Positions 47,288 through 59,475 of a DNA stretch of 64,000 nt are shown piece by piece (positions within the stretch are counted from its first letter, which is position 1; every line of letters begins with the position of its first letter). Source of the DNA: Acanthacorydalis orientalis (lineage: Eukaryota > Arthropoda > Insecta > Megaloptera > Corydalidae); assembly GCA_034766995.1 (NCBI GenBank), contig CM068313.1:1769501-1833500 (forward strand), given 5' to 3'. The translations under genes and the position numbers were made by a program. Below the pieces are notes generated by a model. It was given only the letters and a program-made list of their open reading frames with translations. It was not told the DNA's origin and searched no databases.

Positions 47288-49084
47288 TGGCTGCCCGGCC
47301 AGTACGGTATTTACAAAAAAAGTCGAATAGATCAATACCAGAGAGAATGATGAGAAAGTCGATCGGTGTTTGATTTAAACATTCGCCGCATACCATCTAC
47401 AGCGACTGAAATCCTAAAATGACACAAACAGTCTTGAACGTCCGTTCGAAAATGGTCATGTGTCAGACATACATTTCGCTCCACTCGAAATTTGTGTTTA
47501 AAAAAAAAAACGAGGGAGTCGGGTCAAGTGGAAAGAGAGGGTGCGATTTCGCGACAGCGCGAGCGCGCGTATACGCGAACGCGATCGCAGCGTGCGTCCG
47601 TCATCTATCAATACAATAATTGACGATCGACGTAGCGTTAGACCGATACCGACCGAGAACAGGCGGCGTACGGCGCGCGATGACCACTCCGGATCGGCGA
47701 CGGGGAAAAATGTGATCGTACGAAACACGGATTTCTGTAAAAGCCTTTTAACCGACATTGGAGCGAGCGACGGGAATCGGGTCAAGTGCAAATTAGAACC
47801 GATGCCGGTCTATTAGACGCTGAGTACACTTGAAATAATTAAAAAGTAAACTAATTAATTTGTACTTGTACGCTTGTGTGTGTGTGCGCGCTGACACTTG
47901 TGTCAGCAAACACACATTGATGATGCATTCGTATGTGTGTGTGTGGATAAATACGGTTAAGTCTAAATGCACCGGCATGTTTGCACGGACACGTCCGTTT
48001 ACGTACATCAGAAAAAATCGGTAGCATAGTGAGCCATGTTTGCACATATATTAGGTTTTTGTTTGCTTTCGTGCATAGCTTGCTTGCGTACCTTTTTTTT
48101 TCTTCAGATCTTCTCGCACGTTTTCATCTTAAACAGTTTGTTGAATAATTTCAGATGATTTCCATTCGTTGATAGAAATCATACAAACATTTTCATAAAT
48201 TATTAACTTCTGTCGAAGCACGTGCATACAGTGGCCCAGCAAGTTTTCCTGTTCTCATATAAATAATTGTTCTGTTTATATACTGCATACGGTTTATACA
48301 CACTGTGCGGTTAGAATCTAGGAAGAAATTTATCAACTTCAATTCCCGGCCTTCTCTGTCCTCTTCATTGGAATTTGTTTCATCGCACACTATGCATATA
48401 TTTTTTTTATTAATCAACTCAAGTTTTTTTTAATATTGGGTCGTGCTCTCATATCAATATCTGTTCTATTTGTGTACTGATACGGTTTATATGCACAGAG
48501 GTCGTTGATAATCAATATTTATCATACAATCTGATTTTGTAGACTATGTATCTACATACGGCGGCCAACAAAACTATTCAAACAGCTGACAGTTTTGAAC
48601 GAAATGCCGATTTTCTCTTCAAATTAAACGCATTGTTTTGGGATTTTCAGTGTTTTGTTTTACTTGAACCTATTATGTTTCACTTATATTTTTTTCCGTC
48701 TCATAACGGTTAATCATGCTACAAACAGTATGATGGCTTGTTCCCACAATTTCACTTATAATAAGACTAATTTCACTCAAATTGATTTTGTCGCCTGATA
48801 TTTTATGAACTAACCACCGGGTTATTCGGGAGTTACCTATATATATATATATATAGGTAGACGTTTACAAGCCATTGGAAAGATCCAGAAAGGAAGTAGA
48901 TGGCTACCACATGAATTGTCCGAAAATGCTTATGATGTTTCACGTCTCTCTCCAGCAACGCTCCGTCGATATTACCGGCACGTGGCTCGGATTTGTGTTT
49001 CGAGCGAGAACAACTCTTAAATATTATCTGAACGTGGCGCATAAATTTTTAATTATACCGCACGGCACGCACCGAACTGTTTAT
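47288..49084. other. Non-coding stretch with a CpG-rich patch
   Basis: 47510-47820 is CpG-rich, with open frames on both strands but no motif. A (TG)n lies near 47875 and 47935. A short TA tract at 48838-48855 is followed by TAGGTAGA, facing TTACCTATATA. No gene supported. Confidence 0.45.
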
Positions 49085-50460
49085 TCTTTTTTTTTTTACT
49101 GTTTTTCTTTTTTTAGTAAAGTGAGCCATGATATGAATTTAGTTATAATTGAATATCGACGCTTCGATTCTTTTTTCGAACAAGTCTGTTTAAAAAAAAT
49201 TATGAATTTGAACTTTCTTTTTTAAAAAGGTAATCATGATGTGAATTTAGTTATAAGTGAACACCGGTTTTATTGTTTTTCGTAGAGTTTTCTTTTCTAA
49301 AAAAAAGAATTGCTATGAATTTAAACTTAGTTGCTTTTTTAAAAAAAAAGGTATGGTTAGAATTTAGTTTAAGTAAAAACCGATATCTGATTGTTCGATT
49401 TTACACGCAGTCTTTTTTTTAAAAAAAAAAACTAGCTGTGAATTTGAACTGTTTTTGATTTTATTTCTCTTTTTTTTTAAAAAAAAACGTAGCTATGACT
49501 TGAACTCAGTTTGAAATGAAAACCAATAGTAAACTTTTTTGCGCATTTTTTTAAAGAACGAAATAGATAGCTGTGAATCTGAAATAATTGTTTTTATTGT
49601 TCTTAAACACAAAAGGTAGCGATTCTTTCAATTTAATTATAAATAAACACCGATGTTCGGTTATTTGTTCACTAGATGCGTTAAAAAAAGATGGCTATGA
49701 ATTTCAACTTTTTTTTTTTTTTGAAAAAAGAAGGAAACTTGTTCGAATTTAGTTTTTATTGAAAACCAATTTTCGATTGTTTTTCACGCAGCCTTTTTTT
49801 AAAACAAAGTTAACTGTGGATTCGAACTGTTCATTTCATTTTTTTTAAAAAAAGAAGATAACTACTATTTAGTGAATGCTGATGTACGGTTGTTTGTTCG
49901 CAGATTTTTTTTAAAAAAAGTTTGTGAAATAAGTACACAACGTCAAGTCTAATAAGTGAATACAGATGTTTGCCTGTTTTTCATATAGTTTTTTAAAGGA
50001 AGGCAGCTATGAATTTGAACTTAGTTTTTTCTAAAAAAAAATTGTAGGTTGCTCTGGTAATTTAAAACCGATTTTCGATTATTTTTCAAGCAATCCTTTT
50101 TTGATAAAAAAAAGTTAGCTGTGAATTTAAACTATTTATGATTTTATTTAATAAAGAAAAGATAGCTATGATTTGAATTTTTATAAGCGAATACCGATAT
50201 TCGATTGTTTGTTCACATATTGTTTTTTTAAGAAAACAGCTGTGAATGTGAACTTAGCTGTGTTTTTTTTAGAAAGAACGAAGATCGATATTGTTTGAAT
50301 TTAGTTTTAATTAAAACCCGATTTTCGATTGTTTTCCACGCAGTCTTTTTTTTAAAAAAGAAAAACAGTTAGCTGCGAATTTCAACAGTTCATATTTTCA
50401 TTTATTAAAAAAAGAAGGTGGCTCTGATTTGAATTTAGTTATAAGTGAATGCCGATATTC
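49085..50460 (+). repeat. Tandem T-run/A-run repeat, roughly 80-180-bp units
   Basis: Many units of GCTATGAATTTGAACTTAGT, then TATAAGTGAATACCGATATT, CGATTGTTTGTTCACG, and a run TTTTTTTAAAAAAAA. The TTTAAA runs are self-complementary, so each unit could form a small hairpin. Two subtypes alternate: GATTTGAATTTAGTTATAAG and GAATTTGAACTGTTCATGAT. No coding. Confidence 0.8.
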
Positions 50461-51279
50461 TATTTTTTGCGATTTAGTGCACAGCTGTGTTGATTCATAT
50501 GTGTATATAAGGAAGAAAGTAACTCGATATTTAATTGAAATCGCAATCCGTATTCAAGTTTATATAAAATGTAATAACCTCGTTCCGCATTAAAATATAT
50601 CAAACTAATCACCCGATCAAAGATCTCATCTCGACACGAACGCGTTAAACAAACGGTAGACAGACACAACGAATCCATCGGCTGCATTATTTATCACAAT
50701 TCCATTCCCGTATCTGCATATGCGAGAAGATTAACAACCTGTCGCATAAAAACAACCAATCTCATCTACGTGTGCGTGTGTGTTTGTGTTTTGTTTCGTC
50801 TGTTTATTTGTTTGTCAGTATAATGCGTCGAAGTCGCATCATTTGTATTATTATCATTAAAATTACCACTGTCTTTTTATATCTAAAGGTCACATTTCTT
50901 TCATCTTCCTCCATCGTGCATCGACAGCAGAACACACATTACACGTACAGAACATCCGTTTTACATACACAGCACTCAATTACTGAAACGATTTTCATAA
51001 TGACCAAAAGTGTTCGCGTAGAGGAATCTATCCGAGATGGATAGACGTACGTGCGCAGTCCGGTCTAGAAGTTCGGTCCGGTCCGACGGGATTTTCGCAG
51101 TTGACAGAAAAGTTTAAAGAATCATCGCCGGTTTTAGGCAGCGATTCAGCCTGAATTTGTATCGATATTTTGATCCAGTGATCGATTTAAATGCAACGGC
51201 CGTTAAATCTAAGTTTTGAAAAAAAAATGAAACAGAGAAATGATATTACAGGTGTGACACTTTGACCAAATTCAGTTTT
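50461..51279. other. Non-coding stretch
   Basis: No motif-bearing open frame. Nothing recognised. Confidence 0.5.
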
Positions 51280-51830
51280 ATAAATGGATTTTTTTCTTAA
51301 CCCACAAACTACCAAAAAAAATTTTAGTCAAATATGTTCAATAAATCATTATCGGTCGTCGCTTATGCGCATTTCTGTAACGATTCCATCCTGTTCAGAA
51401 CGCTTCAATCTGCTGATATCCTCAAATCTGCTGATATGGATCCTTTTAGAAAATAAGAAATATACTAAAATGATTTTTTCAGTAGAGTAAAATATTCTAA
51501 AACATTTTTTTCAGTAGAGGAAACATCCGTTAAAGAGATGCTTTCGAAAGAAGAATTTTCAAAAGAAAAATTTTGATCAAAAATGTTTCTGGTCAAAAGA
51601 GATACTTTCAGAAGAAGAAATTCTTTTAAAATTTATACTTTCAGAGAAGCAATCTTCACAACAGTGGAACATCTGTGGAAATCATTTTTTCCAGAAGAGA
51701 AGAATCTACTGAACTCGACTGTTTCATTAGAGAAACATCTACTGAAAGCCATCCTTCCAGTAGAAGACAAATCAGTCGAGGAATCCGTTCTTTGCATGAT
51801 AACGTTTCAATTTATACTCTTACAGTAAGA
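51280..51830 (+). repeat. Dispersed-family copy and irregular GAAACATC-type repeats
   Basis: 51290-51430 is a copy of the dispersed family (CACAAACTACCAAAAAAA, TTCAATAAATCATTATCGG, GATTCCATCCTGTTCAGAAC). After it, 51490-51790 has short irregular repeats such as CAGTAGAGGAAACATC, AGTGGAACATCTGTGGAAAT and AGAGAAACATCTACTGAAAG. The open frame across this part looks repeat-derived. Confidence 0.55.
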
Positions 51831-52877
51831 AAGAGTACTGTTTTCGAATATGGCTCAACAGAAATTGAATATCCGCTATATAGTCGAGATGTATCTTCTA
51901 ACGATCACTCTTTATTGTCAAAATTGGAAAATGATCTGAAAGGAAGAAGATCCGGGAGGAACGAAAAGTGCTGGAAACCGGTTTTCATCGTTTTAAAAAA
52001 ATGTTGATCTTTCAATAACGGTATAGAAGATGAAGATGTGAAAATCGCTATGGAATAAAAAGAGTGCTCGGGATTCTTGTGATCCCGAGACCAGCGCACA
52101 CTCATACCTTCCTTTCAATCGACAACCTTTGATGCACCGCCGCCTTGTGGCATGTGTTTGGCATCGCTCAAGCGCGTGCGCACGGCCGACGACAATGGTA
52201 CATCACAGGCAGAATAAAATACAATAAATAACAGCAACAATTGAGACTCGATAGAATATAACAGTAACCAGTCAGTAACAGAAACACAATACGTCAAGGA
52301 CCGCCATGGACTACAGGGACGACGCCGTGCTCCACAGTAGCATCCATCTTTTCTACCTTTTTATATTTGTTTTGTTATTACTTCTGTAACTTTACATACA
52401 ATAAAGTTTGTTGTTTATCCGTTCAATTACGCATGTTACACCGGTGTTTCGCACGTGATAGTTGCATAGATATATGCAACGAGAAGGGGGAGGGTGATCT
52501 TCAGTCGCAGAGACAGGTCAACTTGGTTTTTTGAAAATTTTCCTAGCGAGAAAGTCAATATCAAGATATGACACCGTTAAACGGCAAGATTGCTAATAAT
52601 ATAAGTCTAGATAATATGGATCTAATCCCAAGGCTCGACAACTCTCGTCAAGAATACAGAGAGCATTGACAATATCAGACAAAAACGAAGAACGGTCAAA
52701 AAGAACGTTCAATTATGCATTTCCTTATTCGTGTACAACTGTACAAGGCGCGAATAAAGAGAATATACTGAAAATAAAAAAAAATCTAATCGTTCACTCG
52801 CTTAGGTCAAGAACTTTTCGATCACGTTATATATATATATATATATATATATTGTTTAGTGAAGACAGTATGTTGTT
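51831..52877. other. Unassigned stretch with an LTR-like segment
   Basis: CTCGGGAT...ATCCCGAG at about 52068-52090 is a perfect 8-bp hairpin. From 52078 a segment begins TGTGATCCCG, contains AATAAAGTTTG near 52401 and ends ATGTTACA at 52441, with TG/CA ends and an internal polyadenylation signal like a solo LTR. No target duplication or second copy was found. The TA tract is at 52829-52852. Confidence 0.3.
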
Positions 52878-53879
52878 CCGTTTTAATGACGACGTACGGC
52901 GCGCACTCGACACCGCGACCGTCTGTCGATCCGTGGGTCCGCGTTCGAACACCTCCGAGAGTTCTGAACGTCCGACTGTCCGAACAACAGTCGAACGACG
53001 GAGCGGCGCGCGTGCAACGACGACGACGCGTCGGAAACTTCGGAATCTGTGCTACTAGATTAGTGGGGACTGAACGAGAGGATCGAGTACATGCGGCGCT
53101 CGTTCGCGTTTCTTTTTTTTTCCCTCTCGACAACGCACCACCACGCCGCGACGTATTTGTTTGCCGAACAATTAAAATGGATTTGATTCTTAGTTCTGTC
53201 TCTGAATCTGCAGGGTGTGCAGTGGTTTGATCAGTGCTTCGGGCTCGTCGATACCGACAGGTTATCGGTTCGTGCGTCACGGTAATTCTTTACTTTTATC
53301 AGTTTTTTTCTTTTTGGTCGGATCGAGTGTTTAAGGATTTTTGTTTTTTTTTGTAAAAAAAAAATCTGTACGGATTTCTTTTTTTTTGAAGATAAGTTTT
53401 TAAATAACGGTAAGTCCGAAACACATAAAAACAATACAAAATTTCTGTTTAAGGATTAAAATAACGTTTTTAGAATTGTATGTCTTTCATCGAAAAATAA
53501 ATCTTTAACTACGGTTTTCATTCGACTGAATAACAATGATTGATTAAATTATATTCCTTCCTTTCCTACATTGATCTCACAATACAGTTCTGACACACAT
53601 AAATGAAGTCTTCTTACATTTGACAAAGCACTAATTTTTCTGGTCAAAAATATTCAATAAATCATTACTGATCACTAAATTAACAATAAAATGCATTTTA
53701 AAACAGATGCCCGATATATACAACGAAATAAATACACATTTTCGATTCATGCAGATCAGGGAGGTGGTGAAAAAGTCGACAAAACAACGAATAATAAAAA
53801 CAGATCAAGAGAGTATTGAAAAAAAATTACATAAACAGCGATACTAACAAATTATTCTATTTTGTTTTTTATTTATATA
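52878..53879. other. Non-coding stretch with CpG-rich patch
   Basis: 52880-53120 is very CpG-rich and open on both strands. 53120-53420 has strong T-runs. A dispersed-family copy (ATTCAATAAATCATTACTGA) lies near 53650. No exon supported. Confidence 0.45.
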
Positions 53880-53885
53880 TAATAG

Positions 53886-53931
<46 letters not shown>

Positions 53932-54199
53932 TAGTTTTTTGAGGGCGAATCGTAGGTTTATAGATATTTAGCATCGGGGACAGAAACATTTAGAAATTAA
54001 AAAATGTAGAAAGATTTTTCTATAACAATGTTTAATGCTTAAGATGATGGCATCTACATATAAATGTGTATAAGCAACAATCGAATGGAATAATGTTTAA
54101 TAATTGAATATTTTTGATCAGAAAAACTTTTTCTTGTGGATTGTGGTGCGAATAAAAAAGACAATTATTAAAATCAAGAGTTCGTTGGATTTTTTGTTC

Positions 54200-54243
<44 letters not shown>

Positions 54244-54300
54244 ATATATATATATATATATATATATCGATATTACATATATATATATATATATATATAA
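53880..54300. repeat. TA tracts with a reverse dispersed-family copy
   Basis: TA tracts at 53880-53932 and 54201-54300, the second with CTAT and CGATATTAC breaks. Between them, 54065-54150 holds a reverse copy of the dispersed family (AATAATTGAATATTTTTGAT, CAGAAAAACTTTTTCTTGTG). Confidence 0.75.
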
Positions 54301-54448
54301 AGATAGATACATAGAGAGAGAATGAAAAAGAGAGAACGAAGACAGCATGATTGCTTTTGTATGATTATTTAAGTCAGTTAAACCAGCGATTCTGAAATTA
54401 ACATACACAATTTTAGAAAATTAATTTAATTTCTCTCTCTCTTTCTTT

Positions 54449-54498
<50 letters not shown>

Positions 54499-54603
54499 AA
54501 CAGCATTATTATTTTTTTGATTATATAAGCTAGTTTAGTCAGAGATTCTTAGATAACAGACCTAATCTTGGAAAAATATACTTATTTCTCTTTCTCCCCC
54601 CCC

Positions 54604-54634
<31 letters not shown>

Positions 54635-54879
54635 AATATAATGATAGAAAGAGAAAGAAACAGAACGAAGATAACATTGTTGTTTTAGAGTCATTATTTA
54701 AGTCAGTTAAATCAGTTATTCTGGAATTAACGTACACAATCTTGGAAACTGTACTAAAATCTCTCTCTCTATATATATAGAGAGAGAGAGAGAGAGAAAA
54801 TTACTTTTATGATTACTTAAGCTAGCTAAATCAGTGTTTCTCAAATAACACCAATTCTTGGAAAAATGTACTTAATTTT

Positions 54880-54919
<40 letters not shown>

Positions 54920-55265
54920 AATAGAAAGAGAAAAAAGGACAGCATTGTTGCTTTTATGATTATTTAAGCTAATTAAAAAATTGATTCTCAAATAACAGGC
55001 TCAATCTTGAAATGTACTTAATTTTCTCTCTCTATATATATATAGAGAGAGAGAGAGAAAAAGAGAGAGCGAGAGAGAAAAACAGTATTGTTGCTTTTAT
55101 GATTATTTATGCTAATCAAGTCAGCGATTCTCAAATAACAGACCCAATCTTGGAAAAATTGTACTTAATTCTCTCTAGAAAGAGAGATGGAGATAACGAA
55201 GACAGTATTGTCGCTTTTATTTAATTATTTACGACAGTTAGGCTAGGGATTCTCAAATTTTATCA
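54301..55265 (+). repeat. Tandem units with CT-TA-GA palindromic cores
   Basis: Seven units spaced about 115-175 bases. Each has TTTTATGATTATTTAAGCTA, GTTAAATCAGTGATTCTCAA, ATAACAGACCCAATCTTGGA and AAATGTACTTAATTTT, then a core (CT)n-(TA)n-(GA)n. The cores, such as CTCTCTCTATATATATAGAG near 54762, are self-complementary and could extrude as hairpins. Core lengths vary between units. Confidence 0.85.
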
Positions 55266-56075
55266 AATTACTGTTATCTACTCTAATGTTAGAGTAGATA
55301 ACAATTATTAAATTTATAAAAAAATTCAGAGTCAGATCGAACGTACAGACGCTCGCAGGGAATCAAATTTACCGTTAAAATTTAAAACATACCAAACGTC
55401 TTACCGACTTGACATCAAATCAGTTGATTTCAATTCCACAATACCTATCAACATAACTTGTTCAATATCGTTGTATTACGGAATTAATTTCATTTCATTA
55501 GGAAGAGACAAAAAAGAATCAAAAATAATATAATACCATCTGTCGGTCCGCATTAATACTGATGAAAAAAATAATATCAAGAAAATAACATGGCATGGAC
55601 TTTACCTAAGTATAAAGTGAAAAATACAAAAACGGCCAACTACACAAACATTTATAAGTCGACGAATTCGCTTGTTTTTAATACTAAACACGCGTGGCTG
55701 CCTTGATTCGAGAAAAAGCGGACGACGACGATGTATCGCCGCTTACTCGCTCTATTTCGTTATCCCGTTTACTATAAAGCAGGAATCTTCCTTGTGCATA
55801 TCACAACGGAATGATGAAACGCTGACAAAACTAGAAACTATCGAATCAATCTGTTCGTATATCATTCGTTTCAGTATATTAAAAAAAAAGCATCTATTAA
55901 GACAACATGATATTTTGTAGAGTCAGGCAGACGTTCAATTACAAAAAGATTATTATTTATTGAATTGGAATCGATTTAGGATAAAGAATCGGTTATTAAA
56001 ATGAACGATCATGACTTGCATTCAATATTGTTCTACATAATGAGCCAATTAAATAGATCTGGCGTAGAAAGTGTA

Positions 56076-56077
<2 letters not shown>
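55266..56077. other. Non-coding stretch
   Basis: ATCTACTCTAATG at 55276 faces TTAGAGTAGAT at 55290, a small perfect hairpin. Nothing else recognised. Confidence 0.5.
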
Positions 56078-56116
<39 letters not shown>

Positions 56117-56153
56117 TTATATATATTTATATATATATATATATATTTATATA

Positions 56154-56206
<53 letters not shown>

Positions 56207-56209
56207 TTA

Positions 56210-56291
<82 letters not shown>
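56078..56291. repeat. Longest (TA)n tract in the window, ~214 bp
   Basis: TA repeats with regular ATTTATA interruptions at the left and an uninterrupted run of more than 70 bases at the right. Confidence 0.95.
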
Positions 56292-56292
<1 letters not shown>

Positions 56293-56859
56293 ATGATAAT
56301 TCACTGGTTTGGTAATTAGGATTTTTATTACAGATATGTAAATAATTTATTAGAGTACTTACGTTTCAATTTGTTTACGGTGCCGGTCTAGTTGTTCCGA
56401 TGCGTTCTCCGATATCTCTAAATAGAAATATATTTAAATAGAATTATATTTATTCATATGTGTTGATGAATATTTGGGTAATGAATGGACAGAATCAGGA
56501 TATGAGGAAGTTAGTTGGCGATTTTATCGAACAGAGAAGCACTGGATCGTTTAGTTAACCGGAATTTAAAAAAAATATCTAATATACAAACAGATTGCTG
56601 TGCGCTAAAGATACACACACACACAGTCACGATCCATTCTCTTTTAAGAGTGCATGCACTCTTATTAACTAAAAAAAATGCACGCAATCTAATTATAATA
56701 AACGAATATACTAATTGTCTTTAACAGTGTTTTGTTTAACCTCACTCAACAATCATTATTTGTTTTTAACACACATGCACACAATTCTCTGCCTCTCTAA
56801 AAAAATCACTAGTATCAGTTCCTTGATTCAAACTCGACTTTTTCAGTGGCGTCTCGACC
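56292..56859. other. Non-coding stretch
   Basis: A stretch near 56690-56780 (TAATTATAATAAACGAATAT and GTGTTTTGTTTAA) is repeated at about 58770-58830, showing a further duplicated segment. No gene supported. Confidence 0.5.
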
Positions 56860-58510
56860 TGTTTTTTCTTTCTTTCTGATTTAATCTCTTCAATTTAACA
56901 GTTTGGATTTTTCCGAGCCTCAGTGCTATGACGATTATGGAATCGTCAACGGACTGCTTCGGATGGAATTACTGTCGGAGTATAAGAAAACAACAATAAT
57001 CGTTTATTGATCGAAAGCTTGAGATTAGAAAAAAGCTTGTCGTTGGTGGAATGTGAAAAATTAATATATTATAATTAAGAATCAGTTAAATTTTTCAATC
57101 GAAATCCAGTTAAGACGATCAAGGAGTCTGTGAAAAAATTGAGAAGAGAAAATTTTAAGAATAACAGATCAAGAAATCATTGAAAAAATCAATCTTGAAT
57201 TTCTATGATGATGCGATCATTGAAATATGAAACAATGAAAGCATAATCATTAATCGAAAATTGTGGTTTGTGAGGTATAAAGAAAGCATTTATTGAAATT
57301 AAGTGTGCGTTGACTTTTTCGATTGAATTCCAATCAGAAAGATCAATGAGGCTGTGAAAAAATCAATAAAAGAGTAAATTTTTTTAAAAAAAAAACAGAT
57401 TAAGAAATCATTATTTTCAATGGCGACCCGATTATCCTTAGAGCGCTAAAGTGAAGAAAAAAAACTATTTTTTTGACAGTTTATAGATTTTTCTGTACCT
57501 GAAGATGATAGCATCACAATTGAAATTCGCATTAGAAACATTCAGATAGGACAATAATCAATGATTTAACATTGTTGATGAAAAAATGTGTTTGTAATTT
57601 TCCTATTTAAAAAGAGATCCTGATCAGAAAGATTCAATAATTGATTATTGATCGTTTTTGATTGTCACTTTTTCTTTAGAGCATCAAAATAGAGTTTTTT
57701 TTTTCTCAACACACAAAAAATTTTCGAATCAAAAGTTTTGATAAATGATTATCAATTGTTTTTTTATTATTCATTGAGGATGATTGCGTCGTCATCGAAA
57801 ATAAAAGATTGATTTTGCAGTAATCTCTCGATAGTTTTTTTTTTAATAAAAAAAGATACTTTTCTATTGATTTTCTCACAGCCTTCCTGATCTTTCTAAC
57901 TGCAATTCGATTGAAAAATTCAACGCACTCTTCACTTTAATAATTTTTTTTCACATCCCGCTGATGATAAAAATTTCTTCTAATCAAAGATTTTTGACAA
58001 ATGACTATCAATTAATTTTTATTGTTGGTTGAAGATGATCGCATCGCCATCGAAATTCAAGATTGATTTTTCAATGACTTCTTGTTCTGTTTTTTTTTTC
58101 AAATTTACTCTTTCATTGATTTTTTCACAGCCTCTCCGATATTTCTAGCTGGATTTGAAAAATTCAACGCACTCTTAATTTAATAAAATAATTTTTCATG
58201 GCCTACTAACGACACACTTCCTCTAATCAAAAATGTTTAATAAATGATTATTGGTTTTCTTACATTTCGATAGTAATTCCATCTTACACAGTTTGTTGAC
58301 GATTCCATCATCTTCAGGATACTCTTAAAAATCTTAACTGAAAAATCGGAAAAATCTTAACTGTTAAATTGAGGTTAGATTTTTCTACACTTTAACGAAC
58401 TGAAGATGAGTGAATTCTCAATTGAAATCCACATAAACAGCAATCCTAAATGATTACTAACGATTTATTGAACTCCTTCGGCCAGAAAACTGTTTTGTAG
58501 TCTGCGAATT
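56860..58510. repeat. Cluster of dispersed-family copies in inverted order
   Basis: 57100-57420 is largely mirrored by 57830-58200. For example, CAAGAAATCATTGAAAAAAT at 57170 faces ATTTTTCAATGACTTCTTG near 58066, and GGCTGTGAAAAAATCAATAA at 57350 faces TTGATTTTTTCACAGCC near 58117. Copies of TTCAATAAATNATTATTGAT occur near 57625, 57735, 58225 and, reversed, 58460. Their shared extension reads GATTTTTCTGTACCTGAAGA, TGATNGCATCGTCATCGAAA. Confidence 0.75.
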
Positions 58511-58889
58511 GAAAAAAATAGCCCGATTTGTAAAAACGTGACGATTCGTTTCAGTACAGGAAACGTGGAAAACGCACATCAGAAAATTAAGAAACCTTGA
58601 CTGGGGACATACGGAGCCTCGCAATTTTTTTGGTCATGACTGTCGAGATTTGCGGAAACTTGTTTTTGTGGGTTCAGATTTGCCCATGACTGGCTGTATG
58701 TGTGTATGTGCGTGCATATGCGAATGTGTGCCTACATGTCGGCTATGCAAGAAAAAAATTACACGCAAACTAATTATAATAAATAAATATACTAATTGGC
58801 TTCGAAAGTGTTTTGTTTAATATTATTAAATCTTTATTATTTGTGTTATAAAAACCAAATTGTGATTTTTTAACACGTATCTCTCTCTC

Positions 58890-58955
<66 letters not shown>

Positions 58956-59053
58956 TATTCAAAGTAATTAAATAAAACCTTAGAAATTAGAAATAATTTA
59001 TATAATTGACAAGTATAATGATATAAATAATCTCAAATTTCGTTCCATAAAAA
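58511..59053. other. Upstream region of the P450 gene
   Basis: 58880-58954 is a (CT)n-(TG)n-(TA)n-(GA)n compound microsatellite about 100 bases before the first possible start codon. A promoter is expected in this interval, but no convincing TATA or initiator element can be told apart from the AT-rich background. Confidence 0.45.
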
Positions 59054-59242
59054 ATGAAACTATTAAACGTGACATTGATTACATGCGTGCTAAGTTATGT
59101 TAATTACTGTGTGGAATTATCTCCGAATAATTCGATTTTTTTAAAAGCAATTTATTCGCAGAGAAATATATTCGGCCCGAACGACGCCAGCGCTCGCAGT
59201 CCAGCACGAGACGGTCACACGGACTCAATTGAAGAAAAAAAA

Positions 59243-59393
59243 ATGTTATCAGAACTGTTGCTGATATGGAGCTTCGTGCTCGTCGCGTGGTACGCGCTGA
59301 AGAAAATGCTGCAACCGTCGTACCCTCCGATACCGGGTCCGCCCGGTTTGCCGTTGATCGGCAACACGCTGATGTTTTGGGGAAAACCGGAAT
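59243..59393 (+). CDS. Cytochrome P450, first coding exon (N-terminus)
   Basis: The exon encodes the start of a microsomal P450, a haem mono-oxygenase anchored in the endoplasmic reticulum. From the chosen start there is a hydrophobic anchor (LLLIWSFVLVAWYAL, residues ~4-20), a basic turn (KKM) and the proline-rich hinge YPPIPGPPGLPLIGNTLMFW. The donor GTGAGT begins at 59394, leaving phase 1 after KPE. The PGPPGLPLIGN hinge fits animal P450s; CYP4-clan membership is plausible but needs the later exons, which are not in the window. I chose the ATG at 59243 because the anchor then sits at the usual place. An in-frame ATG at 59054 would add 63 residues beginning with a second hydrophobic run, which is unusual. 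GC-rich relative to the surround. Confidence 0.85.
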
Positions 59394-59475
59394 GTGAGTA
59401 GTGTTTACCAATTTTTTTTTTCTTCGAACTGACAATCGAATCGATCGACGATTGTAATGCAAATAGTAGGTGCTA

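Noticed and set aside
52666..53280. Overlapping 130- and 152-codon frames on opposite strands
   Set aside because: Arg/Thr-rich translations typical of CpG-rich DNA read in several frames; mutually exclusive and without motifs.
56001..56315. Open frame of 104 codons made of Tyr-Ile repeats
   Set aside because: Translation of the (TA)n tract.
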